Source: Epiperipatus broadwayi
Lineage: Eukaryota > Onychophora > Udeonychophora > Euonychophora > Peripatidae
Direction: 5' to 3'
Assembly (NCBI GenBank): GCA_028023455.1
Contig: JAQFVV010012970.1
Span: 297,801 to 361,800 of the forward strand
DNA length: 64,000 nucleotides
Shown here: one piece after another, positions 22,448-34,317 of the stretch
Layout: each line of letters starts with the position of its first letter
Numbering within the stretch: the stretch's first letter is position 1
Notes under the pieces: model-generated
Databases searched by the model: none
What the model was told of the DNA's origin: nothing
Seen by the model: the letters and a program-made list of their open reading frames with translations, nothing else
Translations under genes and position numbers: made by a program

Positions 22448-22502
22448 CCAAAGCTCCTCACTGATGAAGGCCACAATCCAGAAACTACTCTGGGGATATT
22501 GG
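22448..22502 (+). ncRNA. Hammerhead-like motif H1, second tandem copy
   Basis: CCAAAGCTCCTCA (22448-22460) and TGGGGATATTGG (22491-22502) form the same stem I. CTGATGA is 22461-22467 and GAA is 22481-22483. Stem III reads ACTACT instead of ACTAGT, so the GUC before the cleavage site is lost as CUC. This copy should not cleave unless stem III pairs with another copy. Confidence 0.65.
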
Positions 22503-22849
22503 ATGAGTAGGCACTAGGTAGGGATTTTATGCACAAGCTTTCTGTCATCCATTGATTACTCTGGTTGACACTGAGTGGCACTACTGTATGGAGAGTTTTG
22601 CCTCTTTTTCACATAAGTGAGATTTTCATCCCCTTGTCATGGTGAACACATTCCAAGTATCTAGTGTTATGTAAGTAATTGCATTTTAAATGCATATCTT
22701 TAAATGATCAACATTTCTTATTGTTTTTCTGTATACCTTGGCTTTTAAGTGATTCTGCAAGTAAAAGTTGAATGGTAAAAGATCAGAGAATCTTGCAGTC
22801 CATTTCAAAAGGCTATGGCCATTAACATAAGTTTGTTAATTTTGTCCAA

Positions 22850-23415
22850 ATAAGTTCAATTCATCTTTTTTGATCACCACAGCATACTTCCTTATTTCAT
22901 CCATCCATTTTACATGTAGGCTCTATCTATGTCTTTTACAATCTCTTGAAATCCAGTTTAAAATTTCAACTGCCATTCTATTATCATCTTTTCTGGAAAT
23001 ATATCCAGCCCAACTTGACTTCAGTATCATAATTCTTTCAATGATGTCAGAAACATCTGTTTGTTCTATCATCAATGTATTTTATTTTTCATCTCTTCTT
23101 GTTACTTCTAACATACATCTCTTCATACTTTTTGTATGATCTGAAGTCTCTGTATTTCTCTTCTGTTAAATGTCCAAGTCTCAGATCCATATCTTTTGCC
23201 ACTTAAAAATCATATAAGATCTTTAATTTTTACTCCACTTTTCTTACTTTAATTTTATTTTCATTTCCCACATTGATTATTTAATTCATTTTAATAATTT
23301 GAAGTTATCTTAGGCATCTTTTAAAGTATTTATTCCACTTCGTTTCAAATCGCCTTAGCAATTTGTACTTTTAATTACCAAACATCATATCACATCTTAT
23401 TGACTATGTTTCTGA
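22850..23415 (-). pseudogene. RTE LINE 3' part
   Basis: Complement of the C-terminal region of the RTE protein. On the plus strand it shows CATCCATCCATTTTACATGT, the TCTTTTACAATCTC block, a CATCTGTTTGTTC block and AATGTCCAAGTCTCAGATCC, all in the order found in the copies at 25560 and (inverted) 45480-45830. Several frame breaks. It abuts the DDE transposon fossil on its left. Confidence 0.78.
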
Positions 23416-25555
23416 AAAATAAACAAAAATTATTACATTTAAACTTGTTAATATTTTTGGTCTTTTAAATTTTTTACACCAGTATGAAATATTTTTCTTT
23501 ATTTATTTAAATGCCTTACTATTGTGAACTCACTTTAAGCTTATCCTCAAATAAAAGACTTATTCCAACAACAATATTATCAACATCAGATTAAACTTGT
23601 ATGAAGCTGACCAATGAAATAACTAAAAAAGTAAATAAATAACTAATGATATAACTAGGCCAATTGGAGAGTTAGGCATGTGAATCTTATTGTTTCCAAT
23701 AACAAAAGGTAGTTGTGTATACATTGGAAGTTCATATAGGTAGGACAGGTGAATGATATCCAGTAATTGTTATATGTCAGAAATTCATTGTCATCTATTT
23801 GGTGGAATGCAGTGACACACATTCAAGCCTGGAGCAGGAAGCTATTAGCTGGTGACATCATGATATTTGCATATATGGCATGTCATCAGTGGACAAAAGG
23901 TGAGGATTTAAAAGGAAAGCCTCAGTATTCATTCCCAAGAAATAGTTGTATCATTAACAATTAAATATTCACAATTCACCAATTGGAAGAGTGGATCTTT
24001 GTATTTAAATTGTTATATATATATATCTTGTGATTGCAAATACACATAATAAACATCATTATTTCAAATATGTTACAGATATAAACACAAGACTTACATT
24101 TCTTAAACAAGTTTTAAAGTTATAATCTTGCAGAATATACATATAGGATCCAAATTTCATCAATAGTTTTCCTTTTAAGTAAGTCATTGTTGCTAAAATG
24201 TCATTTCACTGTGAAAATGAATTGGGCATAAGGTTGGTGATCCTGTATTTTCTGGAAGTTCTTCAAAGCATTCACCACTGATGTTTCCACCCGTGAGTAT
24301 CTCAGACTTTCTATCTTCTCATATACTTATATATAAACTGATCAAGATGACTATGTGTAAATCATCTTGAATGTATTTATGCCCTATCATTAATTATATA
24401 TATTGATCAAAATAGCTGGGTTTAAATCATCTTGCTTATACTTACTTCTATTAATTAATTATATTTACATCTGTTAATGGAGGTTTAAACTATTAGCTTT
24501 TTGTTACATTTATATATATGATTGTGTCCTTATATATATATAATCTTCTTGGTTCAATAAGATTAAAACTTTTGACTACATGGTAATTTTAATATTGGAA
24601 TTGATAATAGGTATGATGATTTTCTACTTATAGATTTTTTTAAACTTTGTCTTAGTTCAAACTAAGGTAATATTGATTATCGTTTTCTTTTTATATACAT
24701 TTAAACTGTTTGATTTTCTGGTGGCAAGTTTTTCTTTTGCAGTAGATTTATTTTAGTCTGAACTATAAATACAAACATAATGTAGTGTATTTTCTATATA
24801 GAATCTTTGTTTATTTATTTGATTTAAACAATATTTTGAAATAGAAGAAGGTTGTTTACTTAGAGTTTGATGACTTTATTTATTTAATAGATAATCTATT
24901 TTTGTTTAAAAAGATAAAAAAAATCTGGAATCTATAAAGCAAATATGATTTAGACTCGAACGTCATTTTTAAACCAGATTAATCTCAATGGTAATACTTT
25001 AAGTGTATTTGCTTTTCTATTAGTTTTGTAAACAGTTTCGAATAATAATAATAATCATTTCTATATTTTTGACTTTTCTGCTTTATGTTATTAAAAATAT
25101 TTACAACTTTCGATATTTATGTGGTGACCATGTAATAACATCTATATCCAGTAGAAAGCGAATACTATTCTTCCAAAACGTTGGATATTTATATATTTTA
25201 AGATTCTACGCAGGTGTTCTCTGATACTACTAGGATTATAATGTTTTCTGTCCATTAAACTCTTCATTTTAATGAGTCTATATATGTGGAGTTGTGCGAA
25301 CTAAACATTTAATTTAAATTCGTTAATGTGTATTTATATCATTAATATTACCATTACATCTGATGTTTCACTTGGGTTACACGAGTTAGGTAGTAGAGAT
25401 CATTCGCGGATATTGTGAGATAAAAGAAAAAATTCACATCTTTTACCAATGAGATTTTTTGCCTTTAACATATATATATATATTAAGAACTATACAATTA
25501 AATAAGTAAAGATAATAAGAGTGGAGCAGCTTTGGTCAGCAAAATCTTTTGATCA
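23416..25555. other. No recognisable gene
   Basis: A+T-rich. A diverged tandem pair at about 24320-24480 (two units of about 80-100 bases, each with a TGATCAA-AT and AAATCATCTTG part) is visible. At about 25177 a CCAAAACGTTGGATA string resembles PLE 3' ends but has no supporting hairpin. Confidence 0.4.
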
Positions 25556-25559
25556 ATGA

Positions 25560-26155
25560 ATCTCTAAATCATCATCATTTCCAACCGTTATCAGTTCACC
25601 ACAGGATGACAATCTCTCTAATCTCTAACATCCTTCTCCTCATCTCACCAGCAAACTTTCTAATTATATCTTTCCATCTGGACATGGGGTCTCTTTCTGG
25701 GGCTTTTACAATCTCTTGGAATCCCATTTAAGATTTTAATTATCCATCTATTATCATCTCTTCTAACAATATGTTCAGTCTAGCTCCACTTCAGACTCTT
25801 AATTCTTTTTATAATGTTAGTGATACCTGTTTATTCTTTCATCCATGTATTTCATTTTATATACCTTCTTGTTACTCCTAACATTCATTTTTTTTATATT
25901 TGTTGAGTGATATAAAGTTTCTGAATTACTTTTCTATTAAGTGTCAAAGTCTTAGATCCATTGGTAAGAACGTGTACAGGATATCTATTATAAATCTTTC
26001 TTTTCAGAGACATGGGCATATATCTTTTAAATATTTCTTTATTTCTACAAACACATTCCATCCAGGTATCATTCTATGATTAAGTTTATTATGTTTCCAT
26101 CTGTATGAGTAATCTAAGTAGGTATTTGTAATTGTTAACTTGGACTAATGCAACA
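25560..26155 (-). pseudogene. RTE LINE 3'-end copy
   Basis: Begins at AATCATCATCATTTCC (the complement of the ATG-rich tail) and carries the full set of RTE 3' blocks, including GGGGTCTCTTTCTGGGGC, CATCTATTATCATCTC, CATTTATTTC-like and AGTGTCAAAGTCTTAGATCC. It is 5' truncated near 26155, just before a SINE. Non-coding now. Confidence 0.78.
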
Positions 26156-26164
26156 TTATATATC

Positions 26165-26455
26165 TGGAGCCCCAGGTGGTTGTCATGGTTGGTAGCACAT
26201 CTGACTTGGAATCGGAGTTCCGGGATTGAATCTGGCACTCAAACTGCCTATGAATTCCTGAGCAATAAAGCCATGTGCATTTTTTACTTTGCATGATTTG
26301 ACATAGTTGGTTGAGTATTTGTCTTGGGATTGGGAGGTCTCAGGTTCGATTCTTATACTCATAGTTCTCCTGGGGGATAAAACCACATGTATTTTTTATA
26401 TCTCTGTGCATATGCACTTATAGGAAACATTAATAAAAGTCTGGAGCTATGGGAT
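26165..26455 (+). mobile_element. Dimeric tRNA-derived SINE
   Basis: Two related units follow one another. Unit 1 has ATGGTTGGTAGCACATCTGA (box A position) and CCGGGATTGAATCTGGCAC (box B position). Unit 2 has ATAGTTGGTTGAGTATTTGT and TCAGGTTCGATTCTTATAC. Each box B is followed by a similar tail ending in a CCTG-G--ATAAA-CCA-GTG-ATTTTTTA segment, so the tails are duplicated too. Box B of unit 2 matches the tRNA consensus well. No TSD is certain, although CTGGAGC occurs at both ends. Likely transcribed by Pol III when young. Confidence 0.72.
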
Positions 26456-27258
26456 ATCTTGAAACAGAATCTGTAATACCCTGGAACGTCTGCAAAATAT
26501 TATTTATATAATCTCATGTGTTTGGTAGATTTAATTTTATTTATTTTTTCAGATGTATTAAAAAACTTAGAATATCTGTCAAAAGAATCATTAGAAATTA
26601 TTTGAAAAAAAACTTTTGATTGTATAACTACTTTCTTAGATTTGTTTACTTTTTTTTTGTTCAGCTTTAAAAAATAGTAAATATTTACTCTGGAGTAAAA
26701 GTCAAATATTAAACTGTTTTAATCTCAATTGAAATAATAATAATTCTATTAAAAACAATAAAAACAATGTTGACATTTATAAAAGGAATAAATTATATTA
26801 CTTTACAACAAACTTTTTCTTAATTAACTATTTTTATAAAAACTCAGAATAAAAATGGTTATTTTATTTTTTTTTAGAAAAAAACGAAATTGGATTTAAG
26901 CTTGTTTTTGCTTTCTATTATTTTTAAATTTATCTAGCATACAAACAAGTTATTTTGATCTTTTACAGTATTTTTCGCCCTAAAGATAGTAGTTTTTAAA
27001 AGATTTTTTATTCGTCTACTTTATGAAAATAATAAAATGTTAATTAACGTTAAATCATTAGATTTAAAAATCATGCTTAATTGTTATAATAATAATAGCG
27101 GTAATTAAATATATTACAAATCAAAAATCTTTAATTTAAAGTGATAAATAAACATTGATTTATTTAGTTACCGACTAGAAATTAATAATTCTATATTTTA
27201 ATTTTATGACAATATATATATCGCATTTAAAAAAAAACATTAGTTAATGTATATATAA
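26456..27258. other. No recognisable feature
   Basis: A+T-rich sequence with no motif noticed. Confidence 0.45.
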
Positions 27259-27266
27259 AAGTATAG

Positions 27267-27922
27267 GGTACTTGTGTACAATCCTATCTACCAATCTTAG
27301 TAGCCATTTTTTTAATTATACAGTTTCAAGGGCATACAATAAATATTTAAAACAAGGTGTCTGACAAGAAGTGGTCGTATTTTAATATTTCCAGTTTATT
27401 ATTATTATCGTTATTTTAAAAAAAAAATCTGCAAAATTAATTATATTTCCACTTTATTTGTTATTATTTTTTATATTAAGTCAACTTATTAATATAAAAA
27501 TAATAAAAGTATAAAAAAATATAAGTGTGATATCATACTCATTAATGCAGACTTCAACTTATTAATATAAAGGTAAAAATATATATAAGAAACAGGATTT
27601 TATACCTTTGGAAATACTCCACTGCATGCTATTCTGTCCAAGGAAGGCCTCAAACTTTCATCATTTTGCCAAAATGGTAATGTTGAAAATAAACATGCTG
27701 AATGTAAACAATCCATGACAATATTCAGAGCAATTGCTCTAATAAATTTTCTGAATGGAATTTATAATTGATTTATTAATTTTTTTAAACTTAATAACTA
27801 ATATTTGGTAAAATAAAATTGAAAAAAAAAACAACATAAAAAGTACTTGTATGGCCCCTAAAAGTGTATAATTAAAAAAAATTTTCTTCTAAGTTTGGTA
27901 GTCAGGATAATACACAAGTACC
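27267..27922. mobile_element. 656-bp MITE with termini like the 2.5-kb element
   Basis: The left end starts GGTACTTGTGTACAATCCTA and the complement of the right end starts GGTACTTGTGTATTATCCTG; similarity of the two continues for about 65-70 bases (CTACCAA-CTTAG-AG and TTTTTTTAATTATACA blocks). The flanks AAGTATAG (27259-27266) and AAATATAG (27923-27930) agree at 7 of 8 positions, consistent with an 8-bp target duplication. The first 10-12 terminal bases equal those of the 13045-15553 element, so both probably used the same transposase, which is not present here. Confidence 0.82.
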
Positions 27923-27930
27923 AAATATAG

Positions 27931-29379
27931 ATTAAAAATATATATCTAAAAGACAAAAAAAAATTAATCAAGATTAATATCTGATTTTTTAACTAGTTTT
28001 ATAGACTTTTTAAAACTAACATTTTTCATCATGGTAAAGAATTAAGAAAATGAAATATAAATAAAAATTATGATCTCTAAGGCTAAATAATGACAGAAAA
28101 ATAAAATAATATACAAAAATTATATTGAACATATATCCAACCAAAATTTCAATAATGATTATTAATCTTCATAATAAGTGAATTAGTTTGTGTGCACGTA
28201 ATGTAGTAAATGTGTTCAATTTAATAAGCCTAATTGCTGGGAATTCATTTGTTTATTCTGTGTTTCCAACATTTTATTTTTGCATTTACAATTTTATTCT
28301 ATAAAATATATTGATAATCTTTACATTATTTATTAAAAAGATAAGCAATATATTTGACTTTACAAAATAAAGACAATAAGTATTTAGCTGAATATGTAAT
28401 AATAACAAAGGCTCTTTTCATATTGGATTGTAATCTTTGTTTTTATTGAATAAACTATTTCTTATTTAAATTCCATTTTTAAATTGGAAATGAATTTTAG
28501 TTGAGTCATCATAAAATAATGAAAATAAGTTTTTAAAATTTTAAATTATACTAATTAAAACTTCATAAAAAAATTATTCCCTGGCATTTATGAAAACATT
28601 TTTTTTAGAAAATAATAATATCCATTTTATTATAATTATGGTTTTATTGGCTTATCTTCTTAAAAATGAACAATTTCAAATCAAATCTAATTGTAATAAC
28701 TTATTGTTGTTGTTTTTTTTTTTGGTTTAAAATAAATATTTTACAAATATGTTATATAAATAAGCTTAAATATGTAAATAATTTACTGAAAATTACAATT
28801 TTTTTACCAAAATGCTAAAAGCAAAAAGCATGCTCTCAATATTCTGAGGATAAATAGTCTACCAATCAGTGATATTTTCAACTTCCTTTGAATTTGAAAA
28901 TTTGCATCATATTTATATGACAGCTGTTTGATTCTAGAATTTCAGGTTTCTTTTTAAATAAATAATTTTTTATTTCCTTGTGAATTGGTAAACTAACATT
29001 ATATATAACTGCAAAATACTGAAGAAAATCTGGAGGATAATAGTTTCATTGCAACACATCCAATGCATTAAAATGAGCAGTTCACTCATGACTAGAAGAT
29101 AATGTGGTAATTTGAAATCAATGCTATTTTGAAAAAAAATCTGTCCTGCATTTTAAATGAAAAATTATAAAACAAAAAGAATTAACCAATGAAAATAGGT
29201 TATTGATTGATTTATGATTTCAGTCATTGACATAAAAAGTTTTGTACTGATATATAAAATAATTATGTATTGTGTTTTTAAGTTGTAAATTGTTTTACAG
29301 TTGTTGTGTTTATGTGTGGTTGTAATAAACATAGACTTATATAAAAAGAATATTTATTTCATGTAGCGAATAGCCACAC
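27931..29379. other. No recognisable feature
   Basis: A+T-rich sequence. A strand of TGTTGTGTTTATGTGTGGTT at 29302-29321 immediately before the gypsy fossil could belong to its LTR, but no partner LTR was found. Confidence 0.4.
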
Positions 29380-30900
29380 AATAGCACCAACAGTTGCTGT
29401 GAACTTAAGAGATGATACCAATGGCTATTACTAAGAGTTTTCTTCTCCATGGGCCAGTATGGACAACATAAATTCTGTTCCAGAACATTCAGGTTCAGGC
29501 TACTAACCAGTTTTGCTCTTTGCTGATATGTTTTATTTCATCTTATAATGGCAGCAGTGATGGAACATAGACTTAATGTTGGAATTCAAAGTAAACCATA
29601 AGGATCTCTGGGTGTTCATTATCTAACATCTTAAGCACTTGGAATCACCAAATCATAACTCTTGATCCCCAGATAATGTAGATATTTTTAATTTAGCACT
29701 CTAAACTTTGAATCCTGTAGACTAAATGCCCTTCATTAAATTTTTTGGCCAACCCTGTTGAATCCATTTTGGTAACTTTTAGAATCCAAGTTTGCTAATG
29801 GTCCATCATGAAAGTGATTTTTTCTGTTATCTTATTAATTGATTGATATTTTGAGTTTACATAGTTTGCAGCTTTTGTAGGCAATTGCCTTAAAGCATCT
29901 ACATTGGGAAATCTGTTTTCTCTTAATGGGTTCCAGTTTAAACTCTTTGCCTGATAAAAAAAAAATTGAACCACCTCAACATTTGTGATGAGACATGCTA
30001 AGGAATTCCCTTATCAGATGCATTTTCAAGCAGCAGTCTATGGTTGGTCTATATTTTGAATAATCAACAATAAAAATAGTTGTGAATTTTTTTAACTCCA
30101 GCAATCAAAAAGAAGGCCTCTCTGTCAATTGCTTTTGAGAGACACTTCAATGTGAATGCAATTGGAGAATGTGATCCATCATCATTCCTACGAAACAACA
30201 TAGCACCTGTTACCACTGCTGAGGCATCACAAATTAGTACCAGCACTCTTTCAGCATTAAAATGGGCTGACATTATTGAGTCCTATATCAGGTCTTTCAG
30301 GGTTTTTTTTTTAATCTCTATCATAATTATTGTCCCATTCCTAGACAGCATTTTTGTCCATCAGCATGTATAGTGGTTTAGTAGTCTTCTTTTTGTAATA
30401 TAGAAAGCTATTATAATAATTGATGAGACCCAAAAAAATACTTGAGTTCTTTTGTGTTCACAGAACCTTTTGCCTTTCTAATTGCTACCATCTGTTTTGT
30501 GTTGGATCAATGCCATCTACATCTATCCTATATCCAAAATATTTATGTTTTAGCCTCAAAAATGCATTTGTCTAGATTTATTTTATTGTCTGTGGCCTTG
30601 AACTTTTCTAACAGTTTTTTAATAAAAGCACAGAGTTGTTTTGTAGTTCTATCAACCAATAAAACAACATTAAATTATAAAAGTACTCCAGGAAGTTCAG
30701 CAGCAAATTGATCAACAATATCCCAAAAGACAACTGGTTCATTTTGAATAAACTTTTTGAAGTAATTATGGGCAATGCCCAAAAAGTCTGTTTATCAACT
30801 GCAAGCTGCAAGTATGCATGTTTCAGGTCAATTTTTGTAAAATCCTTCCACCTCAAAGTGTGGATAAGATCTGTTTAATTTGGACAGGAACTGATATTAG
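29380..30900 (-). pseudogene. Ty3/gypsy pol fossil: RT, RNase H, integrase start
   Basis: On the minus strand, in broken frames, the order of a gypsy pol is kept. The RT fragment has FTKIDLKHAYLQLAVDK (about 30840-30790) and a damaged FGI segment. RNase H has LVLICDASAVVTGAMLFRR (about 30245-30190) and DREAFFLIAGVKKIHNYFY (about 30125-30070). The linker has NVDALRQLP (about 29905-29880), the usual end of RNase H. The integrase zinc-binding part is decayed and its catalytic core begins at a YVVHTGPW-like segment (about 29475-29450). The pattern matches the K02A2.6-like gypsy lineage. Stops and frameshifts are frequent and the YxDD block is lost. No LTRs could be assigned. An old, inactive copy. 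Confidence 0.85.
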
Positions 30901-33577
30901 CTGTTGAGTAGAGTATATCTACTGAAAATGACATAATTTCAAATACTTAACTTTGCAGTAATTAAGGTTAAATATTTAATTTATAAGTTTTATATTAAAT
31001 AACTTTTCACTAAATTATCCAACTAAAAAGAAAATAAGAATAAATGACCGACTTGACTTCAGACAATTTCTTCCACTTAACATTTATAAAGAATTTTATT
31101 TTTGAATTAGAAAGGTAAAAATCAGAAATCTTTTTTAAATACCGTAAATACAGAAACAAAAGCCAAAGAATTTTGAAAGAACATACAAATTGAATTTAAG
31201 AATAATTCTACCTGAGTAGTTTACTATTTTTCAATCTATGAATCAAAATTAGAATGATGTACTTAACAGAACTTTAATTTTATTGTTATTCTTTCAATTA
31301 ATAAATTTGTATATCATTGTTTTAAGATATTCCAATGAATTTATTTTATATTAAAATAGATTAAAATTTTATATATTCATTATTTTCTCTTGTTTACAAT
31401 CACAATTCCTCAGTCCCTGCTTTCCAAGCTAGCCCGAGCAATAACCTTGGTTTATCTATCTGTGAGGATTTGCATTTGAGGGTGGACATCTAGATAGTCC
31501 TCTAAATGGCACAAAGATATTCCCTTTAAAGTCCATTCATTACATTTTAATTTTTTAATGAAAATTGAGTTTATAGATGGCCTATATTCTCATATTACTC
31601 TATGGTCAAAGCATTGATGGTGAAGCAGCTCATAACATATAATTATTGTTATAATTATTTATAATTTTATTCAGTGCTGATAGTCATGCTCACATGCATA
31701 TTTTCTTTCTTTAGTTTATTTGTGATTTCTTGAGGATAATAATGATTTCCCATCTCTCCATGAACACTCCTAACCCTTCCGTATACATATAATTATATCT
31801 CCATACTGTGCTATTCTAAATATTAATGTTAACATATTAAAACAGAGTTTAAATATAAAATTTAGTAAGACTTACTGGACCAAGTATATTTTCAATGCCT
31901 TCATGTCATATTCTGGGTTAATCAGCTGGGATATATAAATTATAACTGTGTGATAATTCTATAATATCTTCAGGTTATTGAATTGTTGCTTATGCTAGTA
32001 TGAAATTGACTTTAACACAAATATAGTGCTTAATTGGCACTTATTTAATTGTCATTTACAAAGTGACTACAAATTTTCTTATTTTAGGTATTTATGTGGT
32101 CTGACTTACTAATGGATCTTTCCCCAATGATTGACTATTAGCTAAGTAGGCTAACATTTGAATATTAATAACATATTCCAAGCAATAGTTAGACAGCATT
32201 AACTAAAGCATTTTCTTCAAGATTAAGAATTATGGCATCTAATCAGAAATGAGCAGCCACATGCTTATGGCAATAAATAATATGCATTTTCTAAACACTT
32301 TCATGTAATGCTAGGAAACTACTATCATGAATAAATTTATTATCATAACTTGGGGTGTTAAGCACTGAAGAGTGGATACATCCATCAGTTATAAGTAACT
32401 GCCTGTTCTCACATTGCTTCCAAGTAATAATTATAATCTGATTGGATAATGAAGTCACATTATGAATTTTATACAATGCAACAATTTACTTTTAACATTT
32501 TCAAAACTGTTCAACATTCTTCCTCACAACTTCTAATATTTTAAAAAACAGTTTTGTTAAATATTAGAAATCCTGAGGAAGACTGTTGAACTCTCAAAGT
32601 CTTATTACATGCATATTTTATAAACTGGTATATACATTGTACTTTATACAGTTTTCCTTAACAATAAAACCCTTTTTTAAAGAAATTGTTTATATCATTA
32701 TCAATCTTCCATGATTGGTCATTACCTTTCTATTCTTAAATGTGGTGACTTTAAAATACTCTAACTAAAAAGAGCATGCCACAAATTCACTGTAATATAT
32801 ATTCATAATATTTATTATCTTTTTTTATATGACCATGTGGAAATATGTTTAATTAATCTGTATAGACAAATTTTCAATTATTTTTTTTTTAGATTTAATG
32901 TTATAAACTGGCATTAATATATTACTTTCTATATTTAAACTCAGGTTTTAATTGGTACTTTTTGGGATTTGATTTATTTTTAAATGCTTTTATTTAAGTC
33001 AGAATCTCTATCTAGTTCTGTTTCAAGGTTTATTTAGATAAAAATTTTAAAGCAAGATTTAATATATTTATATTCAATAGAATTCCTTTAAATTTTGGAC
33101 ATTTGTTATAAATCAATGGTAATGCAAAATGACACTAAAATATTTTAGATAGATTCCCTAATTTCTTAAATCCACAAGGAATTGCAGATGAAATTTTAAA
33201 TATTTTGATACAAATTTTAAAGATATTAATATCACTTCAACAATTTTTCATTTAATACATGTGAGAGAACAGTATATAGTGTAACCTTTTGATGAGTTAT
33301 CCATGGTAAGAATGGTATATAAAGTGTAAATTATAGCTCCAAAATTCTAAATTTATAATTTAGATAAAAGTAATGCTATAAAATTGGGTATAACAGTAAT
33401 AAATGACTTAATACATAAAGATTAAAAAGAGAATTATATAGAGATTTAATAATCATTGTTAGTTATAGATAATTTATATTATAATCTACTATATAATTTT
33501 TAATACAATATTTGTCAATTTAAATAAACATTGTTACTTATCAATTTGATTTGAATTTACTTTCATGCAATGTTCCT
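30901..33577. other. No recognisable gene
   Basis: A+T-rich. Contains a slightly less A+T-rich patch at about 31405-31515 (AGTCCCTGCTTTCCAAGCTA onward) of unknown nature, and the hairpin listed at 32509-32591. Confidence 0.45.
32509..32591. repeat. Hairpin with 33-base arms
   Basis: The left arm GTTCAACATTCTTCCTCACA continues to 32541; the right arm 32559-32591 ends TGAGGAAGACTGTTGAAC. About 29 of 33 positions pair, with a 17-base loop. The right arm's CCTGAGGAAGAC...GTTGAACTCTCAAAG resembles the 3'-terminal signature of some Penelope-like elements, so this may be a folded-back PLE 3' end. Confidence 0.7.
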
Positions 33578-34317
33578 TTAACTCTTTGATGGCGTTTTAT
33601 GATTAAAAATCAGTCGGCTTCAAGTCACTCGAATTCCATTATTTTTAATGCTACTGTTAAGATTTTGTGCTTTTTAAAGGTTAAAAAAGGTTCCGTAAGA
33701 TGCTGCCCTCTTCTGAATTATTTTACAAGTAAAAAATGAATAATATTCAAATTTTATGTATACCAAAGGAAGAGGGCAGTTTGTCCTTGATGCTGATTGG
33801 CTGTTAACTACCAAGGACAAAGAAAACTGCTTGTCAATAACTAAACCACTACAATTTCTTTTATTTTATTTTGAAAGTAATAAACGAATGTTTTAGACCA
33901 TTTTAAAAGTATTTTTTGACATATTATAAATTATTTTGATAAAATATGCTAAAAATAAAATTATTTTAGAAAAATAGTTAAGATTTTAAAAAAAAATTAT
34001 TTACTTTTCCTCAATGTAAAATTGGAAAAGAAATCACTGACATCAGCAAAACTTTTTAGTTGGTGAGTAACATTTGTTTTAGATTTGCCACTATTGAATA
34101 TTTTTATAATTATAAATAAAAAATTATTTTTGAAAAAACTTTCGTTCACTTTCATAACTAGACAAATTATTAATATACTTTTTACAAATGAAACTAAAGT
34201 GAATATAATATTAAAAAATGAATATATTTTGATGGTTGAGTTTGTGAATTGACCAATTAAAAGTTTATACTTTTACCTCACTTGGCCAATAAAATTAATT
34301 ACCCGTTAAAAGGTTAA
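33578..34317. mobile_element. 740-bp TTAA-flanked MITE, piggyBac-like
   Basis: Starts TTAACTCTTTGATGGCG and ends CCGTTAAAAGGTTAA, so both ends carry TTAA next to short, imperfect inverted termini (TTAACYYTTT). Target TTAA is the rule for piggyBac-group transposons. It shares interior blocks with the nested element at 14371-14900 (GATGCTGCC, TGAATTATTTTACAAGTAAA, GATTGGCTGTT). An additional local palindrome occurs inside (GGAAGAGGGCAGTTTGTCCT against an upstream TGCTGCCCTCTTC). No coding capacity. Confidence 0.7.

Larger units (their letters stand above)
21245..22610. repeat. Multimeric hammerhead-bearing repeat array, family H1
   Basis: The plus-strand run begins at 21781 (TTTAACACCAATCCTGCC) and the next unit begins at 22204 (TTTAACTCCCATTCTGC). 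The repeat unit is thus about 424 bases, or 456 bases between the two hammerhead cores because the second unit keeps a segment of about 32 bases (GGGTTGCATTAGATCC type) absent from the first. A minus-strand run (21780 to 21245) contains a partial unit of about 70-80 bases joined to a full unit, head to head with the plus run. Each full unit has one hammerhead-like core, a possible box B (GGGTTCAGACCC, e.g. about 22290) and a TATA-like CTATATAAGC. Tandem units of a few hundred bases with one type I hammerhead each is the hallmark of metazoan retrozyme-like repeats; that kinship is inferred. Confidence 0.8.
21145..22860 (-). pseudogene. DDE transposon fossil split by an H1 array
   Basis: At 22618-22860 the minus strand, through frameshifts, gives a segment like ARFSDLLPFNFYLQNHLKAK followed by VYRKT and a helical tail. 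This resembles the C-terminal catalytic block (W-RSPDL-P-DFFLWGHLK type) of IS630/mariner-related transposases. The other end, at 21150-21200, carries GGGTGTTCCAATAGACCACA, resembling the terminus of such elements. Between them lies the H1 array (21245-22610). Thus the array seems to have been inserted in the 3' untranslated part of an older DNA transposon. No intact protein remains. Confidence 0.55.

Noticed and set aside
30152-30711. Plus-strand frames in the 30-kb region
   Set aside because: They are antisense to the gypsy RNase H and RT remnants.
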